A stretch of DNA of 64,000 bases from Mycteria americana (GCF_035582795.1 NC_134383.1:131501-195500), one strand, 5' to 3'; shown: positions 21,844 through 32,849, counted from the first letter of the stretch. Notes: generated by a model from the letters alone, not told the origin. A program made the numbers and translations.

Positions 21844-21928
21844 CTGGTCCAGCTTTGCCCGTGGGACGTTCTGCTGATGGTAGGCCAGAATGGAGTCAGC
21901 TCGACCCTGCAGGACAGCTTCTGCAGCT
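21844..21928 (-). CDS. BCL9L: BCL9L coding exon 4 (second half of HD1)
   Basis: 85 nt, residues 213-240. It encodes AAEAVLQGRADSILAYHQQ followed by NVPRAKLDQ, the helix of the Pygopus-binding HD1 domain. Its first A completes a threonine codon from exon 3 (AC|A). It ends in phase 0 with CAG|GTATAC. Too short to show up alone; recognised by identity to the family and by phase continuity on both sides. Confidence 0.95.
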
Positions 21929-22699
21929 CTGGGGAAAGAGCACAAACCGCTCGAGAACAGGCAATGGCGCCCCATCCCACCCATCCCAGGCCCCAGCTGC
22001 CACCTCCGCTCTTCAGTCCTGCGGGAAGAGGGAAGTCTCTGGAAGTCACCGAGAAGGGAGGATGTTCTCAGAGTCCTCCCACCTGTCCTGCACAGACCCC
22101 AATGAGGTTTTCCAACTGATGATCGCTTGCCCTGGAATTCCCCTCTTCCCACGTCCTGTGATGGGCGCTCGGCTCTGCCTTGTGCCTGCCGCTGCCTGCT
22201 GCCCTAAGGTGCTGTCACTGCGGCGCACTGGGATCTACCACACCAAACCTGTGGTAAAGCAGAGCTCTCAAACTAAACAGCCTCGCTAAGACTCCATGGC
22301 TGAGACGACGCAGGACAGAAGGGAGGAATCGAGTGGAGAACGCCAGTTGTTAAGCGGCACTCCCCATGACACCCAGCCCCCTTAGATACTTCTGAATCAG
22401 ACCAGCAGTCCGTACTGCTTTGGGTGACCGTTTGCGTCGGATGCTGACTAGATGTAGTGAACGGCGCACGTCACAGAACACGGTGCTGGGCATCGCTGGG
22501 AGGAAGCGTGCACTGAAGACGAAGTTTGCCCCCCGGCAGTAGCGGCCAGCAAACTTCCCGAACCTCGGGGGGACCCACTCTGTGCAACCAAAGCGATGTG
22601 GGTCTGTCCAGCTCTCTTGCGCTCAAGTGCAGCACACAGCGGGCAGGTGTGACAGGCCGGCCCTCCGCCGGTGGAGGACGGGCAGGGTTTACTGCTTAC
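21929..22699 (-). other. BCL9L intron 3
   Basis: 771 nt with donor GTAAGC and acceptor CTCTTTCCCCAG. It splits the HD1 domain between exons 3 and 4. No repeat recognised. Confidence 0.85.
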
Positions 22700-22910
22700 G
22701 TGTTAGCGAGGTGCGTTGTGAAGACGTAAACGAACTGCGAAGGCTGCTTTCCCGTTCCGCCGCCTCCGCCTCCTGCAGCGTCTGACCGTAAGCCGGGGGC
22801 AGCACCATGAGGCACGCTGGAGGAACCGGTCTCGTTCAGGTTCGGCAGCGGGTTGGACCCTGGGCCAAGCTGCGAGGCTGTGGACATCGCAGGATCTGCT
22901 ACATTACAGT
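22700..22910 (-). CDS. BCL9L: BCL9L coding exon 3 (first half of HD1)
   Basis: Residues 143-211, beginning CNVADPAM and ending in the first strand of HD1, FVYVFTTHLAN (201-211). In BCL9 proteins HD1 binds the PHD finger of Pygopus. A Gly-rich linker precedes HD1. The acceptor CCTCCCGCAG|AC completes an Asn codon from exon 2 (A|AC), and the donor is AC|GTAAGC. An in-frame ATG at 22,887-22,885 with G at -3 could start a shorter protein if transcription began in the adjacent CpG island. Confidence 0.95.
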
Positions 22911-22959
22911 CTGCGGGAGGGCAGGAGACGAGCTGCTAAAGCCAGCGCAGGAGGCAGGC

Positions 22960-23215
22960 AGGGCCGGGGCCTGCGGGGCGGCGGGGCCGGGCAGGCCGCG
23001 CTCGGGCCCGGGGCAGAGCCGCTGCCCGGCCGGGCCACCGGCAGGTGGCAGCAGCCGCCCGGCCCTCCCCGCCGTCCCGGTGGCCGCTGCCCCGGGGCCG
23101 CCTCCTCCCGGTCCCCGGCACGGGGCCCGCGGCTCCGCGCCTCTCCGGCCGCGGGACGGAGGCCCCGGCAGCGGGGAAGGAGGGGATGCTGCCCGCTGGA
23201 GCGGGGGCTATTAAC
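22960..23215. promoter_or_regulatory. CpG island inside BCL9L intron 2
   Basis: About 255 bases of very GC-rich sequence with CpG at near-unsuppressed frequency (GGCGG, CCGCGG, CCGGGC and similar throughout). It is the most concentrated CpG block I see in the window. It lies 50-300 bases upstream of exon 3 on the BCL9L strand. Undepleted CpG suggests germline hypomethylation and so a possible internal promoter. The + strand open frame across it (22,807-23,214) is a composition artefact. Confidence 0.6.
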
Positions 23216-23275
23216 CGTCAGCTGTTATCAGAGCGTATTCCCAATTAACATGAATAAGCCTCGCAATTACCAGAG
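23216..23275. promoter_or_regulatory. AT-rich block with homeodomain/GATA-like motifs beside the CpG island
   Basis: Composition changes abruptly beside the CpG island, with TTATCAG (GATA-like), CAATTAAC and GCAATTAC. It resembles a regulatory element adjoining a promoter, but this is motif reading only. Confidence 0.25.
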
Positions 23276-23914
23276 CACGCGGGCTTTCCTCTTGCCTCGC
23301 TCCTCACACCGCACACGCTAGCCCCGAGGCAGGCCTGTTCTCCTCCCACCAGCCCCTCACCGCGGACCTCCCTGCAGACCCACCGCAGGCCAACAGCCCT
23401 GGCACAGCAGCACGGAGAGAGAGGAGACATCACTGGAAAGCCGGCGCGGGCATGCAGGCGCTGCCTCGCTGCCAGCCCCGGCCCCTGGACAGCCCCACCT
23501 TGACCAGCTCTAATTAGGCAGATGGTGGAGCGGGCTGCGGCAGGGAGGCGGCACTATCCCTTCCCACAAGGGCTGCGGACTGGAGAAGCACGAGGGAGCA
23601 TCCTGGAGAGGACGGCTACGGTGCACTGGCAGGCACAAAGGCCACCCTCTGCTTGGTTTTATACGCTTCCACGTTCTCCGTCCAGCCGCGGCCCCTGGGC
23701 TCCACAGGACCTTGCCCTGTTCTCTCAGATATTCTCCCTGTTGAAAGTAAACTGAATTCTAGATACAAAGAAATCAAAGAGTTTTGATGCTTTTGGAAAA
23801 CAGGAGAGACCTGCAGTTTGTGGCCCGAAATGGTGCACACCCTGGCCAGCTCAGCCCTGCCCGAACCACAGTCAAGACCCCGAGAGCCTCTGTAGCCTCA
23901 GTGGCCTTCTTGTC

Positions 23915-24403
23915 CCCTCAGTACAAGAAGGGCATTGAGGTGCTGGAGCGTGTCCAGAGAAGGGCAACGGAGCTGGGGAAGGGTCTGGAGCACAAGGCTG
24001 ATGGGGAGCGGCTGAGGGACCTGGGGTTGTTCAGCCTGGAGAAAAGGAGGCTGAGGGGAGACCTCATCGCTCTCTACAACTGCCTGAAAGGAGGGTGTAG
24101 AGAAGTGGGGGTCGGTCTCTTCTCCCAAGTAACTAGTGATAGGACGAGAGGAAATGGCCTCAAGTTGCACCAGGGGAGGTTTGGATTGGATATTAGGAAA
24201 AATTTCTTGACTGAAAGGGTGGTCAAGCATTGGAACAGGCTTGCCCAGGGAAGGGGTTGAGTCACCATCCCTGGAGGAGTTCAAAAAACGTGTAGATGTG
24301 GCACTTTGGGACACGGTTTAGTAGGCATGGAGCTGTTGGGTTGACGGTTGGACTAGATGATCCTAGAGGTCTTTTCCAACCTTAATGATTCTATGATTCT
24401 ATG
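23915..24403 (+). mobile_element. CR1 LINE 3' fragment
   Basis: 5'-truncated CR1 retrotransposon of about 490 bases, antisense to BCL9L, in intron 2. It encodes the C-terminal tail of the CR1 ORF2 protein ([10 protein letters not shown]..., [35 protein letters not shown]) up to a stop at about 24,260. It then has the CR1 3' end with GACTAGATGATC and two perfect copies of the 8-bp terminal repeat ATTCTATG at 24,388-24,403. There is no poly-A tail, as expected for CR1. The 5' boundary is approximate. Confidence 0.88.
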
Positions 24404-24845
24404 AAGCACAGCTGCGGAGAGCCGGGTGGATGGCCTGGCACAGACTGAGCTGCTGCAACAGGGGCAATGTCGCGTGGTCTGGCTGCCCCTATGCCCAGGG
24501 TAGGCATGCTTAACCAGATTTCAGCCAGGCACGCTTTCAAGATGGCAATTCTGCCGGTGGTGCGGCCAGAGCAATGTACAGCAGGGACATCCAACCTCAA
24601 CACCTTCCCCTCCAGCATCTCAGCAGCGTCTCCACAAAATAGGCCCCACACCTCACCAACATTCTCCAGCACAACATTCTCACAGCACAACGACCACCAA
24701 CTGCAGCGGCTCACCGTGCCACGCACCCAGCTAAGTCAGCATACACAGGCAAAGCTGAAGGTGCCGGTGCCATCTGCCCTGCCGAGCTGCAGGGGGGACC
24801 TGGCTTTCTCCAAGCTTCTGAGCTGGTAAGGAGGTAGACACTCAC

Positions 24846-24968
24846 TGTGTGCACTGCTGATGGGCTTGTCGTCCTCCTCGCTGTCCGGCCCAGAGCACCA
24901 TTCGTCCCCGCTGTATGGCTGCTTCCTTTCCAGCACGCACCGCCGCTTGCTTCGGGGAGCCACCTCAC
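24846..24968 (-). CDS. BCL9L: BCL9L coding exon 2 (basic, NLS-like segment)
   Basis: 123 nt, residues 102-141 plus split codons at each end. It encodes EVAPRSKRRCVLERKQPYSG, then DEWCSGPDSEEDDKP, near identical to mammalian BCL9L. KRRCVLERK at 108-116 is a likely nuclear localisation signal, followed by an acidic patch. Acceptor CCCTTTGCAG at 24,970/24,969; donor CACA|GTGAGT, a consensus site. Confidence 0.95.
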
Positions 24969-26672
24969 CTGCAAAGGGACAGAGCCATCAGAAGAGCTGA
25001 GCAGAGCTGGCAGGGGCTGGGAAGGCTGGGGCCCTGCCTGGCTGCGTGCCGCACGCTGGCGCTGCCAACCCAGCCAGGACGCACTGAGCGAGAAGCCGTA
25101 CACCAGCATCTGCCCAGCCCTGGTAAAGATCCTGAAGCATCTGCTCAGCCTGGGCTCCTTGTCTTTGCAGCCAGGCCCGGTGAGACACTCCTGCGAGAGC
25201 TAGCGGTTCAGCAGGAGAGGTACTTCGTACTGTTTGAAAGGAGTCTGCAAACACAGGATATGTCCAACTGCTGTTCCAAACCAGAGAGCTTTGGGCATTA
25301 ACCCGAAATTTAAGGGGTCTGTGATTCAGCAATCAAAACCTGAAAATGGAATGGGAGGGCACGTTCACGTCCTTTCTAGGAACAAGAGAGACAGACTCTG
25401 CCCTTCGCAGGCGTGGATCAGGCAGGGGCCTTTATGCCCTCTGTAAACTTGGATGCTCCCGCCATTTCTCAGATGGGGCTGATGCAGCTCAGGGAGGAAG
25501 TGCCTTGCCTAAAGGCACCCAGGGACTCAGGGAAAGGAATCGGACACAGGATGGATAACTTCCAGTCCTGTGCTTTAACTCTAATATAACTGTCTGGCCT
25601 CCCTTTTTTACATCATCTAGTGGTTTCCAGGCCATACTCACGTGATCATTGCAGCAGGACCACAGGAGATTTGGGCATTCCTGATCCAGCCATTTTAATA
25701 ATTTTCCTGTGGAAGTCTGGGCTACAAGACAATACTGGGATAAAGCTACAAACGCTTATGATCCGTGGCATACAGTAACCCCATAACACAATGGGGAGAA
25801 AGCTTTCCTGGGGGCAGGAGGTCTGTTCAGGTACGTTCTACCCGTTCTTCCAAGGCACAGCTCCGGCCTAAGCTAGTCAGGCAACACAGCTTTGGCTGTG
25901 AAACCAAACGCTTAGGGGCACAAGCCAGAGCAGCGGCTCTGCGTTTGGGGACCGGGTGTGAGCCTCAGTTGGAACCAGGGCCACCCCTGGGATTTCTCCT
26001 CTGACAACCCCCCGCAAGATGCTCAAGCGTCCCACGCGGCCGTTGAACGCAGAGCTTGGTGGAACGCAGGAGGCTACAGGGAAGGCTGGTGAGGACAGGG
26101 AAGCCAGAGGGTTTGGAAGCACTGACTCAGCCCTTTTCCAGAAGCCACGTGCTGTAACACAAGAGTCATCCATCGCTGACGAAACCACGGAACTGTTCAG
26201 ACAGCGACCCTCGCAGCACCTCCTCGCTAACCGCGACTGAGTTGTCGGGCAGCTGCAAGAACACCACAAAGGCAGCTCTTTGCCAACAGTAAGGAGACAG
26301 AAAACAACTCAACTCGGTCCCATGTTGAAAGTCTGCATGTTGCAAAGCAGGGGTGTTTGGTACTGTTTCAGTGAACCGGGCTCTTGCTCAGCCAGCCTCA
26401 GTAGCCCGTGAAAACCAGAGTCCCAGATTCTCAGTGCAACAAACAGTTTAGGGAATGAAATGTAAAGACAATGCTCAGGCACCCTGGTCCCAAAACCGCA
26501 GATGCGACAAGCAGTGATGCAAAGACGCACAGGCAGCCAGGACAAGCCCAGACAGCAGCCGTAGCACAGAAACCCAAGATGCTCACAGCTGCTCCCACAT
26601 CCCAGGTCCTGCCAGGACGCTTGGAGCAACTGCAAGGAGGACGTGCTGAGGCAAGGTTTAGGAGAGTATTAC
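24969..26672 (-). other. BCL9L intron 1 (between the first two recognised coding exons)
   Basis: 1.7 kb with donor GTAATA and acceptor TTTGCAG. Nothing else recognised. Confidence 0.8.
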
Positions 26673-26973
26673 CTTTTGATTCTGCGTCCTGTGAAGGGGT
26701 GCTGGCTTCTCGCTGTTCTCCGGAGTCCACCGAGATGCTTCGTTCCCGTTTCACCTTGCCCTTCAAGGAGCTGAAGTTTGGGACAGCGTTCTGGCTGTTT
26801 TTCAGTCCAGAGTTGCCAGGGGAGATCTGAGTGGCCTTGCCGCCATGGCTGCCCGCCCCCACACCCTTAGAGCCCAGGTTGCAGGTGGGTGCTTGGCTCA
26901 CATTGTGGTGCTGGGCCGGGGCACCGCTGCTGCCTGCCTTGCCATGGCTGGGCAGTTTGTTGTCAGGGTGCAT
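26673..26973 (-). CDS. BCL9L: BCL9L coding exon 1 (N-terminus, N-box)
   Basis: Residues 1-100 from the ATG at 26,973. It starts MHPDNKLPSHGK, aligning with an internal MHPENKLTNHGK of human BCL9L. It contains the conserved segment KGKVKRERSISVDSGEQRE (about 71-93), matching the BCL9 N-box described as contacting the SSDP/ChiLS part of the Wnt enhanceosome. It ends TCAAAAG|GTAATA, phase 1. The exon itself extends 63 nt further upstream to the acceptor at 27,036; those 21 codons are open and in frame. An N-terminal extension through an upstream exon, as in the longer human protein, therefore cannot be excluded. MHP is chosen because no other in-frame ATG lies in the exon. Confidence 0.9.
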
Positions 26974-27036
26974 TGGATTGGCTAAAGCTTCCCACAGCGC
27001 CAGTGGAGGGAGCTCCCAGGCCCTTCCGTCAGAAAC
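26974..27036 (-). other. BCL9L: 5' part of BCL9L exon 1, untranslated or N-terminal extension
   Basis: 63 nt from a strong acceptor (CCCTCTTCTCTTGCAG|GTTTCTGACGG) to the ATG. It is open in the BCL9L frame (VSDGRAWELPPLALWEALANP in single-letter code) and starts in phase 0. It does not resemble the human residues at this place, so it is probably 5' UTR. Confidence 0.6.
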
Positions 27037-30000
27037 CTGCAAGAGAAGAGGGCAGCAAGTGAGCACGGTGCCCCGACCGCACCGTGCACGCAGCCAACGG
27101 GGGCACTGCCCAGGGCCGGGGCACTGGGGCTGCTGCTTGGTCGCAGGGCCAGACGAAGGCTGGGCAAGGCACAACCCAGAGCCGCTTGTGCTGGGAATTA
27201 GCCCTGGCCCCTTTGAGCAAAGGATCCTGCTCCGCAGTTGGCTGCGGGCGGACGAGCAGCAACCTCCCACCCAGGCACAGCAGGCTTGCCAGCGCTCCAA
27301 GGCACAGGCACGGACACGAGAGCCCTCGTTTCTGAGGCCACAAGGAGAATGGGGCGCTCCATGCCAGCCTGGCCCTTTGGTGAGCGGAAGGATCCTTAGC
27401 TATTTTGCAGGTGTTCCCAGAGCTCAGGCAGCTTCGTGACCCTGAACAGAAATCTGGTGCCCTACTGGTTTCAGGGACCCCTTCTGCTGCTAAATCGGTT
27501 TCCTCTCCTCTGCAAAACACACAGGAGACAACCGAGCAGACAGAAAATGGTCTTGATGCAAGGCTATAAAGAGAAAGCTGGGACAGGGCAGGGAAGGACT
27601 AAGAGGAGGAGGCAGCGGTGGGTTGCAAGGCAAGGGGAGAGCTGGGAGTGCGGGCACTCGTCAGCAAAGCGGTATCCCTGTCTCTCCCGGGGGCCTGAGG
27701 GACCGTTCTGGCTCCTGCTCCAAGGCCCTGTGTGGGGGAGCGTCCACTTCAGCGGCAGCTTCCAGCCCAGCAGGATGATGCAACGTGCCACGGGCCTGCC
27801 GGGACAGCAGGGTGAGGCTCTCCCGCTCCAGCCCCAGCCCAGCTTTCTGAACAGCCCCGCAGGCTGAGGCAGAGCGTTTCAGGGAAGAGGCAGTTAGGGC
27901 AGAGCGTGCAGGCTTTGGGCTGGAGGATGTGCGTGCAGCTGAGCAACGCTGCAGCAGCCCTCCTTGCAGATCTATTTGCCTTGGCAGAGTCTCGCGCTGG
28001 GATTCTTCCCCTCAGAGCTCTGCACGGGCATTACCGATGACTGGGATGCGGCTGCACAGTACCTGAGCACATCACACATTCGGGAGGACTGCTGCTAACC
28101 CTCAGTTCAACAGACAACCCTGGTAACTGCAGTGGGCATCTCTCCTGGCCTCTGAGTACCTCCTACTTGCAGCAAGTAGCCTTCCTCAACATGGCACAGG
28201 CAGTGTGGGACATCAGCCAGCCTCACGTCAGGGGCTACCAGCGGGCAGAGGATGTCCCTGACCTTCAGACATGGCTCTTAAACACCGACCCTTCCCGGCC
28301 TGAGCCGCGTTCACTGCTAAGCCCTCGGAGACAGTCCCAGCGCAGAAAGGTGCACATCCCTGTGAGAACTGCTCCTCCCTTTCTTCATCTAGAGGACGTA
28401 TCTCTTCCTGCATGGGGGCCCCACGTTTCTCTGCTACAGCCTCCTCGCTACCCCTGCCAGTGACCCCAAAGCTGCAGAGACCCCCACTGCCTGTCACAGG
28501 CTTCTCTACTTCTCAGGGAGCAGGGGGAAAGGAGAGTAAACCATGTGTTCGTGGGAGTTGAGGTATTACCCTCTGTTTGCTTAGGTCTTATGCTATGTGC
28601 TTTGCGTGACAGCCCCACGATGCACTCGGGAACCTTTCCCGTGCGCAGGCAGAGAAATTGCCCAGCACACAGGGGGTTACTGGGCCTGTGGTCTGCTCCT
28701 CCCATCTGGACTGAGCAGGCCAGATGCACAGATTTCTTCTGCCACCCAGGGACAGGAAGCACCGGCTCCAGACCAAACCCCGCATCTCTAAATAGCGCCG
28801 CAAGAGCTCAGCAGCACTACACACACTGCTCCTGGCTTGCCGAAGGCGGGCCTGAAGACACACCATCGGCAAAAGCCAAGCGCTCACTCTGCTAGGGCAA
28901 AGCGCTGTACCCAGAACAGCACGCAAGCAAAGAGCAAAGCGCGCTTGGCAGACCCATAATCCCTGAAAGACGGCGATCGCCACAAGGCGCAGGCTGCAGC
29001 TTGCCATCCACCGCCAGCAAATTCCCTGCCTGCAAAAGGACTTCTCGGCACCTGCCTCCCTGCGAGGCAAGGCTGAGCCGGTGGCTGGCTGGCACACCGC
29101 GGCGCCCGACCGAGAGCAGCCTGCACAAACAGCGCTATCGCACAGGCCGCCCCGGCATTCCTAGTTAGTTAGTGGGATTGTTCGAGCACAGCTTGGCCTA
29201 TCACCGCTTCCTAACTAGCGAGTCGTTAGTGGCTCCCTCCTCCTCCACCTCCTCCCCACGCACCTCAGCGAGGGCTCTGCTCTAGCCTGGAGGAAGATGG
29301 TGAGCCACAGCGCTGATTAATTTTCACAGCACATAAGGGAGTTGCTAGCCCTTTAAGTGTCAGCCAGTCTCGCTCGCTCTTGTTCTCCGGGGACCTATTA
29401 ATAGCAGCTGGAAAGATCACATCACTCTCTGGATATTTATACCCCTCATTCCACACCAGGAGAGATTTATGTCAGAGCTGCTGTCCCAGTGCCTGCCCAA
29501 TTGCTCTGTCAAACCACTCGCAGGGGGAGGGGAGCAGAGCGGGGAAGGAGACACGGAGAGGGCAAGCGGGGAGGAGGAGAAGGTCCATATGGCACAAGCT
29601 GCAGCGTTAAGCACACACGCTGCCTGCAGCGGCTGGCTGGCCAGCCACAGGGAGCCTTCAGCCCCGCTGGAAGAGGCTGCTGCCAGACAGCATTCCAGAA
29701 AGCAAGCCCTGCAGCAGCTCCCGCTGCTGGTGGCCCAGAGCCCCCGCCTGCTGTGCCACACTCTTTGCAACGTGTTGCACCGCAGTCCTGAGGGTCACAA
29801 ACCGACTGATGCCAGGGCGCGGCTAGACCAGCCAAGGAGGGGCTACCACCGCCATCTGTATCGACGACACGCTGGGAGATGCAGGTCTGCCTGTGGCACA
29901 TCTGCACGGACACGATGCTGCATTCAAAATAGATCCCAAAGTGCTTCACCGAAAATGGGAATGTTCAGCAGCATTGCAGCACAGCCCTAGTACAGCACAG

Positions 30001-32849
30001 CACGGGCATGCGAGTACCCTGGGGAGGAAGGAAGAAAACTGGGGCCCCGCTAAGACCACGCCTGCAGAGTCCAGAGACTAACGCTTGAGATGCACCCCCT
30101 ATCCCTCTGGTTCGCAGGTCAGATTGCAGGGAACACACGCATCGATCCCCAAGGACCTGGCAGCCGCCACAACGAAACCTTCAGACGCTGCCAGCAGCAT
30201 GGATGAGCCTCACTGGCTGCAAGGTCCCTCCAGAATGTTACATTTTTGGGGCTTCTATCTTCTTCCTTCATTTTGGGAGTAGGCTGGTGCTCCAGGGAGG
30301 ACATCCAATGCCTTGCCTCAGCCAGTCACAGGATGGAAAGCCACCCTGGGCTGACAGGGGGCCCTGGCTCAATCTTGGGAAGCCCTCCTCTTCCAGCCTT
30401 GACCGAGGCTGGACGCACTCCCCTCGCAAATCCTAACGGGAGCAAGGCCAGAAGCAGCTGCCCGTGGATTCTGCTCTGCTTTTGGGAGTAGTGACACTTG
30501 GGTCCTGTTGCAGATGCATAGCGGGGATCCACCCCGGCCTCCCATCTGTCTGGCTGCAGGATGCCGATAGGCATCTCAATTGCTGTAAGCTCCTTGCATA
30601 CGCCCCTAGGTTCAAACTAGATTCCAGCAGGCATGCCACACATCTGGGCCACAGAAGAGAATTAATTAGAAAGCAGATACACTGACATGGGGAGACAAAC
30701 GATCCAAAACATCTTGAAAAGAACATGACAAAAAGGAGATTGCATAGAAATCTGGCTCCCTCTGCAATTTAGCAACACACCCACTCCAGCCCAGCAGTTT
30801 TAAAGACAATAGCAAACTTAATACCCGGTGGTTATAGCAGGGAGCCGAGACTCCTGGCTTCTACCCATGGCTGCCACCGATTCCACGAATGACCCTGAGC
30901 AAGACGTGCTCTTTCTGGGTGCCTCCATTCCTCCATCATTAAACAGGGGGACAACCCAGCCTACCTCATGCGGGGAGGGAGGCTTACAAGGCACAGTAAC
31001 TATCTCTGCTGAACAAAGTGCTACATGTAAATGCAAAGGGCGAGTAGCTGCGCCTGGTACATCTGAAAAGCCACGGCTTTAAATCAAAGACTGGGACCTT
31101 AGCAGACAAGAAACCTCAAAACAGAACAACAAAACCTGCTTTCAGTAAGTCTCCTCCAGTACGGTCTGAACAGCAGCAGAGGGGGAGGAGGAAGCTCTGG
31201 GCGAGGAGAGACCGGGCTGACATATTCCCAATCCCGGAATTGCTAGCTGATAGTTCAAGAAACCTGAAACCCCACTGTGTTCCCGGAGGACTTTCTGGTG
31301 AATCATGCTCCTGCTCGCTCCGAAGGACGATAACACAGATTCCCAACACTGCCGCAAGAATGCGGAGCCCGCGCCCGCCTCCCAACGGGGCAGGAAAGCC
31401 TCCCGGCCAGGCTGCCTGCCCCGCAGCTTCCACGTCTCCACGCTGGCTGACATTGCTGCTGTGCTGTCCCTGTCGGGAGAAAGGGCGAGAGAGGAAGCCG
31501 GGAAACCAGAGTCACGATGATTCAAAAAGGAAGGAGCTTCGCCACACCTCCCTCCTATCAGATGCTGGAGAGAGCTCTTGCGAAACCCAGAGGGCTACTG
31601 ACTTGCATGTACACAGCGAAGACCACAACCCAGGCCGCCTGAGCTGTGCTGACATGCCCTGCAGCTCATGAACACCCAACGTACGAGACGAGACGGGTCG
31701 TGGCAGAGTGATGCAACGAGCAGCAAGTCACCCAGCCCCTCTCCGCCAGCCAGTCCAGGAAGTAACAAGACCAGGTTGCCATTGCAAACACCCTCTAAGC
31801 ACATCGCCTACTCCGATAACCACCCACCCGCTCAGTACAAGTAGCAATCCTGGGACAAGCCCGATCCAAAATGTCCCGTGGACACCAGCACAAACTCAAG
31901 CAGAACACCTTGGCTTTGGAAATGAGAGGTCCTAAGCAAGCTCAAGGGCTTCTCGAAGAAAGGCATTAGGCAGAGAACAGCAAAAGGAGCGACGCCGAAG
32001 ATCCACTGCCCCCTCCTGAAATAGCTCTCACCCCAAGTCTGGATGAGATCACGGGCACGCTGCCTAACACCACTCCTAGATTACCAGTCCTCCCAGGGTT
32101 AACAGCAGAGGGGGTTGGAACGCTTCCAAAGAAATACCATACTATTTCATTAAAGTCAGAGTATTTCATGGAGGCAAAGACTACGACAAACTTTCCAGAA
32201 GCAAGATTTCTGAAGTCTGAGACTCTTGGATCATTTCTGATTTGAGAAAAAGACCAGAATCAGAAACTTGACCTTTTCCATGCAAAAATGGTTGTTCCAA
32301 AACAATCTTTTTCGCAAGACCATTCAATGGGTTTTGAGTCTGTTCCAGTGAGAAACAAAACCCTTAAAAACAGTAGTGAAACAGCACTGCTGTCACCCAG
32401 CCAGCTCCAGCCAAGAGTCAGCGATGGGCTCTAACAGCCAGACGAGCCCGGGAACCCACCCGAGCTCGACAAGCACAGCTCCGAGCCAGCGCGCTATTTA
32501 GCAACCAACGATTGCAGGAGCGGCTCCCTAACCCCTGTACGGGAGCACTCGCCCGAGCGTGTTTATCACCAGCGAGAGCAGCCTTAACCCAGGCTGCTAC
32601 TGCTAAAGGCATTCTCATCGGAGCCTTGCGCTGGCCCACCATACTCGGAGACATCGGGAGGCAGGCAGTCCTGCAGGGCAACGCTCCCGCTGACAAGAGT
32701 CGTCCATTTTGAATATGTCATGAAATTATCTTGCTCTTACACCATCAGACGGATAGCCCGGAGAAGCCCGTTTTCTCTTCTATTAATTTCTTGGATTCTT
32801 CTCACGCCCTTTTAAATGGCAGAAAATGTGGTACCCTCATTAGCTGTAT
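27037..32849 (-). other. Upstream/5' intron region of BCL9L, proximal part
   Basis: Lies 5' of the recognised first coding exon; by splice logic at least the beginning is intron. No coding exon recognised. It contains a candidate regulatory module at 29,161-29,470. Open frames here are composition effects. Confidence 0.6.
29161..29470 (-). promoter_or_regulatory. Candidate promoter/enhancer module upstream of BCL9L exon 1
   Basis: A motif-dense block in otherwise bland GC-rich sequence. It has CTAGTTAG and its inverse CTAACTAG (29,161 and 29,211), GATTAATTTT, the palindrome CTATTAATAG, CAGCTG, and on the BCL9L strand TATAAATA at 29,441-29,434. A possible donor GAG|GTGCGT follows at 29,264/29,263, so a short noncoding first exon of about 145 nt could start near 29,408. 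No transcript evidence. Confidence 0.3.

Larger units (their letters stand above)
22911..24845 (-). other. BCL9L intron 2
   Basis: 1.9-kb intron. It holds a dense CpG island next to exon 3 (22,960-23,215), an AT-rich block next to that, and an antisense CR1 fragment (23,915-24,403). No further exon recognised. Confidence 0.85.
12286..27036 (-). other. BCL9L: BCL9L transcription unit (recognised part)
   Basis: Seven coding exons on the - strand are 26,973-26,673, 24,968-24,846, 22,910-22,700, 21,928-21,844, 21,419-19,028, 18,542-18,282 and 16,981-15,822. All junctions are GT-AG and all phases agree (1, 1, 2, 0, 1, 1). The total is 4,533 nt, or 1,510 residues; human BCL9L has about 1,499. The first listed exon extends back to an acceptor at 27,036, so at least one further 5' exon lies upstream. 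The 3' end near 12,285 is inferred from an ATTAAA signal. BCL9L is a nuclear adaptor that bridges beta-catenin (through HD2) to Pygopus (through HD1) in Wnt-driven transcription. Confidence 0.93.

Noticed and set aside
22807-23214. + strand open frame of 135 codons in the intron 2 CpG island
   Set aside because: Gly/Pro/Arg/Ala-rich translation of a CpG island; stop-poor because of GC content, with no recognisable domain.
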